Assembly (NCBI GenBank): GCA_030668425.1
Contig: DAOUTY010000090.1
Coordinates: forward strand, 1-7,125
Direction: 5' to 3'
Length of the DNA stretch: 7,125 nucleotides
Source of the DNA: Chloroflexota bacterium
GTDB lineage: Bacteria; Chloroflexota; Dehalococcoidia; SZUA-161
Shown here piece after piece: positions 1-6,113 of this stretch. A program made the translations under genes and the position numbers. The notes below the pieces were generated by a model. It searched no databases, was not told where the DNA came from, and saw only the letters and a program-made list of their open reading frames with translations. How positions within the stretch are numbered: the stretch's first letter is position 1; each line of letters opens with the position of its first letter.

Positions 1-2
1 CA

Positions 3-1115
3 CCTCCACCACCAACACCCACACCATCACCGACTCTATCACCCACGCCTATGCCGTCACCAACGCCTACTCTAACTCCTGCGCCAACGCCCACCCCAAC
101 GCCCACTCCATCACCTACGCCTATGCCGTCACCAACGCCTACTCTAACTCCTGCGCCAACGCCTACACCTACGTTGACACCCACACCATCACCCACGCCC
201 ACGCCATCACCATCGCCTACTTCTACTCCAACTCCGGCGCCAACGTCCACACCGTCACCTACGCCCACGCCATCACCATCGTCTGAGCTGGCGGAAGCAT
301 TGGATAACACCAGCCTCGAATGGATTACTGGAGGTGACGCAGAATGGTTCAGCCAGACCACAACCAGCTATTACGACAACGATGCGGCGCAGAGCGGCGA
401 TATATTTCATAATCGAGAGACATGGTTACAGACAACAGTCACCGGTCCCGGGACCCTCTCTTTTTGGTGGAAGATTTCATCGCAACCGAACTGTGACTTC
501 CTGCAGTTCACATATCAGGATGATATAGGTCAGCATACCTCAGGCATAAGCGGTACCAAGGACTGGACCCATGTCAGCGTTGTAATCATAGGCCCTGGAA
601 CACATTTTATTGAGTGGAAGTACTACAAGGATGTCACCCGGAGCTTGGGGGAAGACGCCGCCTGGATTGACAGGGTAGAGTGGTTGCCGGGAGGAGAACC
701 TACGCCAGTGCCGCCTACTCCAACGCCCACTCCCACACCAGTGCCTACCCCTACCCCCACACCCACGCCCGCGCCTTCGCCTACACCTACGCCAACTCCT
801 ACTCCTACCCCCACACCTACACCTACACCTCCGTGTGATTGCACTGCCGATTTCTCCGCCAACCCAACAGTAATTGACGGATCTGACGAGCTTCCCGACT
901 GCGTACAGTTCGTCGATATGTCTACGGGTCATGTAACCGACTGGGCATGGGACCTTAATTGGGACGATGCGGTAGATAGTAGCTTAAGGAACCCAGACTA
1001 CTGTTACACTATGAACGGTTACTATACAATAACCCTTACCGTCACGTGCGACTCAGGCTGCACGAGTACGATGACCAAGGAAGATTATATCTATGTAACT
1101 GGATGCGGCGGGTGA
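3..1115 (+). CDS. Pro/Thr-rich surface protein with a PKD-like C-terminal domain, 5' partial
   Basis: The frame is open to the left edge, so the true start lies outside the window. The ATG at 51 sits inside the repeat, has no ribosome binding site and is not a credible start. Numbering from that ATG, the order is: a Pro-Thr-Ser linker to about residue 77; a globular domain at about 78-213 with a GPGTLSFWWK strand, a second GPGTHFIEWKY strand and an AAWIDRVEW end; a second Pro-Thr linker at about 217-260; and a Cys-containing PKD-like domain at 262-354 ending in NPDYCYTMNGYYTITLTVT. The globular domain resembles jelly-roll modules often found in secreted proteins, which is a family-level recollection. 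PKD-like domains are typical of extracellular proteins and usually mediate binding. No sorting motif or membrane segment is visible at the C-terminus, and any signal peptide would lie upstream. It is probably exported or cell-surface. The ligand is unknown. Confidence 0.8.
   Translation, partial: PPPPTPTPSPTLSPTPMPSPTPTLTPAPTPTPTPTPSPTPMPSPTPTLTPAPTPTPTLTPTPSPTPTPSPSPTSTPTPAPTSTPSPTPTPSPSSELAEALDNTSLEWITGGDAEWFSQTTTSYYDNDAAQSGDIFHNRETWLQTTVTGPGTLSFWWKISSQPNCDFLQFTYQDDIGQHTSGISGTKDWTHVSVVIIGPGTHFIEWKYYKDVTRSLGEDAAWIDRVEWLPGGEPTPVPPTPTPTPTPVPTPTPTPTPAPSPTPTPTPTPTPTPTPTPPCDCTADFSANPTVIDGSDELPDCVQFVDMSTGHVTDWAWDLNWDDAVDSSLRNPDYCYTMNGYYTITLTVTCDSGCTSTMTKEDYIYVTGCGG
38..163 (+). repeat. 72-bp direct tandem repeat in the Pro-Thr linker
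   Basis: Positions 45-91 and 117-163 are identical over 47 bases at a 72-bp offset. Identity extends left to 38 and 110 with a single mismatch (44 versus 116). The unit is a multiple of three and encodes a repeated 24-residue block beginning MPSPTPTLTPAP. This points to in-frame duplication of linker sequence by slippage or recombination. Confidence 0.9.
195..281 (+). repeat. Second direct repeat pair in the Pro-Thr linker, 66-bp offset
   Basis: A 21-base word at 195-215 recurs exactly at 261-281. It encodes the TPTPSP-type repeats just before the first globular domain. The 66-bp offset keeps the reading frame. It differs from the 72-bp unit upstream, so the linker appears to be built from more than one expansion event. 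Confidence 0.8.
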
Positions 1116-1127
1116 CGGTGATAGACA

Positions 1128-1153
1128 GGCGCCCGTGCGGCGCCGATAGCGGC
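1128..1153. other. GC-rich inverted repeat in the convergent gap, possible weak bidirectional terminator
   Basis: GGCGCC at 1128-1133 pairs with GGCGCC at 1139-1144 across a 5-base loop. An overlapping, mutually exclusive hairpin pairs GCCG at 1142-1145 with CGGC at 1150-1153. The site lies between the stop codons of two convergent genes, where a terminator would be expected. No T-run follows on either strand, so it is not a canonical intrinsic terminator. Confidence 0.35.
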
Positions 1154-1184
1154 AGCTTCGATATCAGACTTCACATCACAAGTG

Positions 1185-2378
1185 CTAGAGCAGCTCCTTC
1201 ATGAAGAACCGCTTCCGCGACAAAACCTTCGGGAACTGGTTGATGGCAACCCCTCTGAACATCGTGCGCGCCCTCTGCTTGTGCCGCCTCTCCGGCTTTT
1301 CACCGATGGCAATCTGAAGCAGCTCCAGTATGTGGTAAATGGGCATCCGGTTGGGGTAAACGACCTGCCCTACGGTGAGCATCTGGAGGCAGCCGGCGCA
1401 GTATACTGCCAAAGCCTGCGCTCTCGTCCTTTTAGCAAGCCTTAAAGTCCTTATCGTCGCAAGTGTGATATCCCACGGATTGTACCCTGAAGTGTAGCTG
1501 AATCCTCCAGCGATACCACAGCATAGTGCTTTTTCACGACACAGATCCTCCTCCACCACCCTGGCACCCGCTTTTTCCAACAGCCTTCTCGGGACATCCA
1601 TATACTCATCCCCAAAGAACTTCCCGTAGCACGACTCCTGTATGGTAACCGTCATATTCAGCGGATTGGTGATCTGGACTTCTCCCTTTTCGATTCTCTC
1701 CAGTATCCAGGGGAGCATGTGTTGAATCTCGAAATCGAACTTCACGCCAAACTTGGGCAGGACGTTGGTGAACATATTGCGGCCGGCAGTGCAGGGCACG
1801 ATCATCCTCTTGAAACCGAGTTGTTTGCACCAGGTCTCTAATCGCTTGGCAGCCCTCTCCGCCATTTCGTACTGTCCAGTGCGATAGTAGGTCTCGCCAC
1901 AGCATAAATTGAGCGACCCCCTGATATTCACACCGTCGAGGAGCTTCGTTCGTGTCAAATAGGGTACCGTTATTACGTTGCACCCGGGGTAGAATACTTC
2001 GTCGCAGGGCGACACGTCCTCCCAGGATTTAACCAATGCCTTTTCATCCTCGGGAAGACGATCCAAAACGTACGTCCTGAAATTGAGCGCGTTGTCCGGC
2101 GTGTAGTACATTGCCCTGATCGGTATCCCCTCACGCACCGATTTCTCGTGCCAGACATCTAATATTCGCTGGGTAGGATTGCATTCCTCAGGGCAGATGA
2201 AGTTGCAGGCGAAACAACTTGTGCATTTCTGCAACACGTGCTTCGTCTCCTCGCCATTCACCAGCCTCCTGATCTCCGCTTTGGCAACATCAAGGGGCAA
2301 TTGCATCACCGGGCATTGATGAAAACACTCACCACATAGGGTGCATTTCTCGGCATTGAATTTATCGAACAGGTCCAT
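1185..2378 (-). CDS. HdrD/GlpC-type iron-sulfur protein with two [4Fe-4S] motifs and two CCG domains
   Basis: This 397-residue protein resembles heterodisulfide reductase subunit D and related (Fe-S)-binding oxidoreductases. The N-terminus has two ferredoxin motifs, CTLCGECFHQC (Cys 12, 15, 18, 22) and CTSCFACNFIC (Cys 52, 55, 58, 62), with an extra Cys at 66. Two CCG-type domains follow. The first has Cys133, Cys159-Cys160 and Cys196, but reads CTAG where CxxC is expected. The second is complete, with Cys250, Cys286-Cys287 and CAGC at 327-330. In this family the CCG cysteines bind a non-cubane [4Fe-4S] cluster or form the active site, and the ferredoxin clusters relay electrons. There is no membrane segment, so it is probably cytoplasmic or membrane-associated through a partner. 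The tail after residue 363 is strongly basic. HdrD normally pairs with membrane cytochrome HdrE, which is not seen here. The gene is divergent from three FAD oxidoreductases, which suggests a shared redox role. True heterodisulfide reductase activity is not established. Confidence 0.85.
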   Translation of the reverse strand: MDLFDKFNAEKCTLCGECFHQCPVMQLPLDVAKAEIRRLVNGEETKHVLQKCTSCFACNFICPEECNPTQRILDVWHEKSVREGIPIRAMYYTPDNALNFRTYVLDRLPEDEKALVKSWEDVSPCDEVFYPGCNVITVPYLTRTKLLDGVNIRGSLNLCCGETYYRTGQYEMAERAAKRLETWCKQLGFKRMIVPCTAGRNMFTNVLPKFGVKFDFEIQHMLPWILERIEKGEVQITNPLNMTVTIQESCYGKFFGDEYMDVPRRLLEKAGARVVEEDLCREKALCCGIAGGFSYTSGYNPWDITLATIRTLRLAKRTRAQALAVYCAGCLQMLTVGQVVYPNRMPIYHILELLQIAIGEKPERRHKQRARTMFRGVAINQFPKVLSRKRFFMKELL

Positions 2379-2383
2379 AAGCA

Positions 2384-2389
2384 CCTCCT
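2384..2389 (-). promoter_or_regulatory. Ribosome binding site deciding the start of the HdrD-like gene
   Basis: On the minus strand AGGAGG is followed five bases later by ATG at 2378-2376. An in-frame GTG at 2384-2382 would add two residues, but it overlaps the last G of this Shine-Dalgarno sequence and so cannot be served by it. The ATG is therefore the chosen start. Confidence 0.85.
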
Positions 2390-2459
2390 TTTCCTCCGAT
2401 CCCGTGTAACCAATATCCCACCAGGTTTTATGTCGTCTTCAGCACTGAGCTGTTTCAGC

Positions 2460-2484
2460 GACAAGGACGCCCTCTGGCCTTGTC
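2460..2484. repeat. Inverted repeat with 7-bp arms, candidate operator or hairpin
   Basis: GACAAGG and CCTTGTC are perfect inverted arms separated by 11 bases. The site lies about 80 bases upstream of the iron-sulfur gene start on the minus strand, and about 190 bases upstream of the oxidoreductase operon. No T-run follows, so it is not an obvious terminator. A regulator-binding role is inference. Confidence 0.35.
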
Positions 2485-2670
2485 CTGTTCCTCTCCCTTA
2501 ACATATCAGGTGTCAGCACCGCTGTCCACACTATGACAACCCTACCCCAAAATGGGGAACAGCACCATTCTAATCGTATGCTCCTACGCTTATATTGTTC
2601 TCTAAAATCGCCTGATTTGTGCCACTCGCTCTTTTGACATACAATTCAACCCGTCGGTTAGGAGGCATAT

Positions 2671-4398
2671 ATGAGCAAGGATGAAAGATATGATGTTGTG
2701 ATTATCGGTGGGGGACCCAACGGCATGACCACAGCGGCATATCTGGCGAAGTGCGGGCTTCATGTCTGCGTCCTGGAGGAGAGGGTGGAGTGCGGCGGGG
2801 CATGTGAGACCGTAGAGGTCATACCCGGAGTGCGCATCTATCCCCACGCTATGCTCATGTACGCAGCACCAGCCCCGGGGTTCGAGCAACTGGAGCTGCA
2901 CAAGTACGGCTTCCGCATGACATGGAACCCAATAGATATGATGAAATCGCTGAGCGCCGGTAATACAACGACCCGGGGGGTGAGTCCCATCACCGAAAAA
3001 GACATGATGGGCTTCGCCAAGCTCGGCGGTGTCCTGGGCCAGCCTCCTTTCACCAAGGAGTTGATGCGGGCGGCTTTCTGGTGCCCACCGCACCCCCCTG
3101 AGGTGGAGGTAACAGACGAGAACGTCCCCTATATGCAGGTGTACAAGCAACACCAGCCGGATGTCTGGAGCCATGAGCTGCGCGAATGGACTATGTTCGA
3201 CCTCATGGATGAGTATTTGGAAAGTGAGCCTTTCAAGGTCACGATGGCGTTCGCAGCCTGGGCATCAGGTGCCGCCGGCCACTGGGAAGGCGTAGCAATT
3301 CCCGCTTTGCTCTGTGTCCAGCTCCTCATTTTACCGAACACGGGCAAGATGAGTATCCCTCGCGGCGGTTTGCACGGCTATTTCCACGCCATTCATCGCT
3401 GCGCAGTAGCTCATGGAGCAGTGGTACGCACTACATGCCCCGTCGATGAAATCATCATCGAAGACGGACGAGCGGTGGGAGTTCGGTTAAGGGAAACAGC
3501 CGCGTCGGGCGGCAAGAAGATCTGGGCGAGTAAGGCAGTAATCTCGGCTGTAGACTACCAGCAAACCTTCTTCAAGATGATCGGGGGGCAGCATCTGGAC
3601 CCCGGCTTCATACAGAAGGTGAAGGATATCAGCCTTAAGAATGGGACTCTCTACGTTTCCACCTTTCACACTCGCAAGCCCCTGCAGTGGAATTCGAAAT
3701 TTAAGGCGATGACTGAAAGCGAGACCAGTGTTGCCGGCCCCTTTAATATTCCTTCCGGCGGCGTGTACCCCTCGGACTCAAGGGAACTCTACTATGAAAA
3801 CGTAGCGGATTGTGATGCCCGCAAGAGCCTTCCCACTTTGCCCCCGGAGAAGCTGATGTGGTTCCTGACCCCATCACAGGCATTCAACCCCACGGATTGC
3901 CAGGGCTCCCACTCCAAGGGACATATATCGGCCGCCTTCGAGGTGAATGTTCCCGTACCTGAGTATCAGGTGGAGGGGCCGGAAGCCCAGAACGAGAAAA
4001 AGGACGAGCTGGACGCCTACATGCGCAAGGCTTTCAGTGAAGCACTTGACGGCCTCGAGGACGAGAACATTATTCACCACTGGTCGGCAACCGGCCGTGA
4101 AGTTGAATTCCGCAACACCGGCCTCATCGGTGGCACCTGGTGTGGCTCCCGCCACTGCAGCGACCAGTTGTGGACACAGCGTCCCATACCCGAACTCGCG
4201 CGCTATCGCTCCCCCATCGACGGGCTCTATACTTGCCACCAGACTACCGGGCATCCAGGGGCACTGTGCCTGATGGCCATCCCCTACAACCTGATGCACA
4301 TACTCATCGAGGACGGTATTGCCGAGCCCGGCAATTGGTGGTACCCATCACCATATTACATTCCACAGGAAGGCAAGGTATCTGCGATACCCCGGTAG
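2671..4398 (+). CDS. FAD-dependent oxidoreductase, phytoene desaturase (CrtI)-like, first of three
   Basis: This 575-residue protein starts at an ATG five bases after AGGAGG (2660-2665). The N-terminal FAD-binding Rossmann motif is VVIIGGGPNG (Gly13-14-15, Gly18), with the ribose-binding acid at Glu36. The RGGLHG motif at 231-236 and EIIIEDGRAVGV at about 260-271 are the usual mid-protein elements of the phytoene desaturase/amine oxidase-like fold. The C-terminal flavin-contacting segment reads DGLYTCHQTTGHPGAL at 517-532, where related enzymes usually have GLYxCG and a PGGG-type stretch. It is longer than typical CrtI (about 500 residues), with an acidic Lys-rich insert around 430-465. Four cysteines (28, 33, 41, 45) cluster around the FAD site. 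No membrane helix is obvious. The likely chemistry is dehydrogenation, saturation or isomerisation of a hydrophobic substrate, which is unknown. It leads an operon with two relatives. Confidence 0.85.
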   Translation: MSKDERYDVVIIGGGPNGMTTAAYLAKCGLHVCVLEERVECGGACETVEVIPGVRIYPHAMLMYAAPAPGFEQLELHKYGFRMTWNPIDMMKSLSAGNTTTRGVSPITEKDMMGFAKLGGVLGQPPFTKELMRAAFWCPPHPPEVEVTDENVPYMQVYKQHQPDVWSHELREWTMFDLMDEYLESEPFKVTMAFAAWASGAAGHWEGVAIPALLCVQLLILPNTGKMSIPRGGLHGYFHAIHRCAVAHGAVVRTTCPVDEIIIEDGRAVGVRLRETAASGGKKIWASKAVISAVDYQQTFFKMIGGQHLDPGFIQKVKDISLKNGTLYVSTFHTRKPLQWNSKFKAMTESETSVAGPFNIPSGGVYPSDSRELYYENVADCDARKSLPTLPPEKLMWFLTPSQAFNPTDCQGSHSKGHISAAFEVNVPVPEYQVEGPEAQNEKKDELDAYMRKAFSEALDGLEDENIIHHWSATGREVEFRNTGLIGGTWCGSRHCSDQLWTQRPIPELARYRSPIDGLYTCHQTTGHPGALCLMAIPYNLMHILIEDGIAEPGNWWYPSPYYIPQEGKVSAIPR

Positions 4399-4402
4399 TT
4401 AG

Positions 4403-4410
4403 AGAGGAGG
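4403..4410 (+). promoter_or_regulatory. Ribosome binding site deciding the GTG start of the second oxidoreductase
   Basis: AGAGGAGG lies in the 17-base gap after the first oxidoreductase, five bases before the GTG at 4416. The frame stays open well upstream, inside the preceding gene, but no ribosome binding site of this quality serves those starts. The in-frame ATG at 4443 also lacks one. Confidence 0.8.
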
Positions 4411-4415
4411 CCACT

Positions 4416-6062
4416 GTGGCAACTGAAGATATTTTTGGTCATATGTTCGAGGAGTTTCCCGACGAAAGCGAATGGGACGTCGTAGTCATAGGCGGCGGGC
4501 CCAACGGCCTGATGGCGGCGGCCTACCTCGCCAAGGCTGGACTCAAGGTTGCTCTGGCTGAAGCCCGATACGAGATCGGCGGTGGCCTGGCTACAGAGGA
4601 GATCCTTTATCCCTGCTACTCATCAAACCCCCATGTCATCTACCACATGATGGTTGACTATATGCCGGTAATCAGGGACTTCAACCTCGACGGGCCCGCG
4701 CTAGTATGGATCAAGCCCAACTCGCAGACAGGCATGGTGTTCGAGGATGGCAAGTCCCTGCTCCTGACACGCATGATCGAGGACACCAAGGACTCCATAA
4801 GCAAATTCTCCTTCAAGGACGCTGTTAACTTCGGCAAAATCATGCGCACATGGCGGCGAATCGTGGACGAAATAGTAGCACCAGCCACTTACGTACCTCC
4901 CATGTCTCCTCTTGATTTGACTATCTGTATGCAGCGCACCGAGATCGGTCAGGAGATGCTGGAACTTGTGGAGCAAAGCCCCCTGGATATCATCACTGAC
5001 ACCTTTGAAAACGACCGGGTACGTGCCCTTATGCTTTATGCTAGCTGCATGTGGGGTCTGGACCCGAGGGAGACAGGGCTGGGTTTTTTTGTGCCCCTCC
5101 TGTTGACTCGTGGAATGAACAAGTGCTACTGCTACGGCGGCTCACACAAGTTCGCCAGCGCCATGGCGCGGGAGATCGTCAAGGCGGGGGGATTGATACT
5201 GGAACACGCCCCGGTGAGCAATATCATAATTGAGAACGGCCGTGTTGCCGGTGTTGAACTGGCCGAAGGCCGTACCCTGCGCAGCAAGGTGGTTATGTCA
5301 ACCCTGGACCCTCACACCACCTTCCTCGATCTAGTCGGGGCGGATAACATGTCGGCGGACCTGAAAGAGGCAATCGAAGGCTGGAAGTACGACAAGTGGA
5401 GCTACTACACACTGCATATCGCTTCAGACGAGCCTCCACACTATAAGTGCGACGACCCCTGGATCAACGAAACGTTCATGACCGTATTCGGCATCGAAAG
5501 CACCGACCAGCTACTTGCCCACTGGGATAACGTGGTCGCGGGCAACATCAGCGACAACTTCGGCGGCCATGCCACATGCCAGAGCATCTTCGACCCCACC
5601 CTCAGCGACATACCGGACAAGAGCATCTCCTTCTTCCAAATGCACGCCCCGTACGAAATCGGAGGCGGCTGGGATAAACGAGGGGAGGAACTTAAAGAAG
5701 CGATACTGGGCAAGTGGCAGAAAGCAGCCCCGAACATGACCAGGGATAACATTATCACCACCACCTTTGAAACACCCGTCGACATCGAGATTCGATTTCC
5801 CAATATGCGTCGTGGCAGTATCAAGCACGGCGATTACAGGCCGATACAGATGGGCTGTTTCCGCCCCAACCAGGAGTGTTCCAGCACGGCGACACCAATC
5901 GAGGGCCTCTACGTATGTGGGGTCTCCACGTACCCAGGAGGGCTTGTGCTCGGAGGGTCCGGCTATCTCGGCGCCAACAAGGTCGCCGAGGACCTCGGCG
6001 TTACCAAGTGGTGGAAACCAACGCCCGAGATGGAAAAATACATCAAGACATACCTGGAATAA
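4416..6062 (+). CDS. FAD-dependent oxidoreductase, phytoene desaturase (CrtI)-like, second of three
   Basis: This 548-residue protein uses a GTG start chosen on its ribosome binding site. After about 19 acidic leader residues comes the FAD motif DVVVIGGGPNG (Gly26-27-28, Gly31), with the acid at Glu49 and a GGGLATEE turn at about 55-62. Mid-protein YGGSHK at 240-245 and NIIIENGRVAGV at about 269-280 match the superfamily. The C-terminal segment TPIEGLYVCGVSTYPGGLVLGG at about 493-514 is close to the canonical flavin-contacting end of CrtI-like enzymes. The shared GGGPNG motif and domain order make it a paralogue of the preceding gene, but the sequences have diverged strongly, so this is not a recent duplication. 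It probably acts on a hydrophobic or isoprenoid-like substrate, possibly at the membrane surface. The substrate and direction of redox are unknown. It lies 17 bp after the first gene and 51 bp before the third, in one operon. Confidence 0.87.
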   Translation: MATEDIFGHMFEEFPDESEWDVVVIGGGPNGLMAAAYLAKAGLKVALAEARYEIGGGLATEEILYPCYSSNPHVIYHMMVDYMPVIRDFNLDGPALVWIKPNSQTGMVFEDGKSLLLTRMIEDTKDSISKFSFKDAVNFGKIMRTWRRIVDEIVAPATYVPPMSPLDLTICMQRTEIGQEMLELVEQSPLDIITDTFENDRVRALMLYASCMWGLDPRETGLGFFVPLLLTRGMNKCYCYGGSHKFASAMAREIVKAGGLILEHAPVSNIIIENGRVAGVELAEGRTLRSKVVMSTLDPHTTFLDLVGADNMSADLKEAIEGWKYDKWSYYTLHIASDEPPHYKCDDPWINETFMTVFGIESTDQLLAHWDNVVAGNISDNFGGHATCQSIFDPTLSDIPDKSISFFQMHAPYEIGGGWDKRGEELKEAILGKWQKAAPNMTRDNIITTTFETPVDIEIRFPNMRRGSIKHGDYRPIQMGCFRPNQECSSTATPIEGLYVCGVSTYPGGLVLGGSGYLGANKVAEDLGVTKWWKPTPEMEKYIKTYLE

Positions 6063-6113
6063 TTGCATCCACAGTAATAAGCCAAGCATCTTCGTGAGCA
6101 AGGAGGAGGTAAA

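Larger units (their letters stand above)
2379..2670. promoter_or_regulatory. Divergent intergenic control region, 292 bp
   Basis: This gap separates the minus-strand iron-sulfur gene from the plus-strand oxidoreductase operon and must hold promoters for both. Visible elements are: GACAAGG at 2460-2466 with CCTTGTC at 2478-2484 (7-bp arms, 11-base spacer); CCCCA-AAA-TGGGG at 2545-2557; GGTG-TCAG-CACC at 2509-2520; and CAGC/GCTG pairs at 2440-2452 and 2514-2524. CAGCAC occurs at 2440, 2514 and 2560. A TAAAAT at 2603-2608 could be a -10 element for the plus-strand genes, but no good -35 lies upstream. A perfect TTGACA at 2634-2639 has no matching -10 at 16-18 bp. No small gene is convincing here. 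Confidence 0.5.

Noticed and set aside
1..281. Possible CRISPR-like array from the regular repeats
   Set aside because: The repeats are in-frame Pro-Thr-Ser codons with no unique spacers between constant repeats. They belong to a protein linker.
623..862. Minus-strand Gly-Val repeat frame
   Set aside because: It is the reverse complement of the Pro-Thr linker codons. It has no ribosome binding site and its composition is fully explained by the plus-strand gene.
2634..2662. Perfect TTGACA as a -35 box for the oxidoreductase operon
   Set aside because: A -10 at normal spacing would fall on the ribosome binding site region, and nothing resembling TATAAT is there. It is probably a chance match.
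2602..3174. Minus-strand 190-residue frame overlapping the first oxidoreductase
   Set aside because: It lies antisense to a well-supported flavoprotein gene, shows no recognisable domain and lacks a clear ribosome binding site.
4140..4415. Upstream extension of the second oxidoreductase into the end of the first
   Set aside because: The frame is open but codes for a low-quality Arg/Pro-rich stretch over the first gene's conserved C-terminus. The GTG at 4416 has a strong ribosome binding site and directly precedes the FAD domain.
5511..6101. Minus-strand 196-residue frame within the second oxidoreductase
   Set aside because: It is antisense to conserved FAD-enzyme sequence, has no family resemblance and is explained as a codon-composition shadow.
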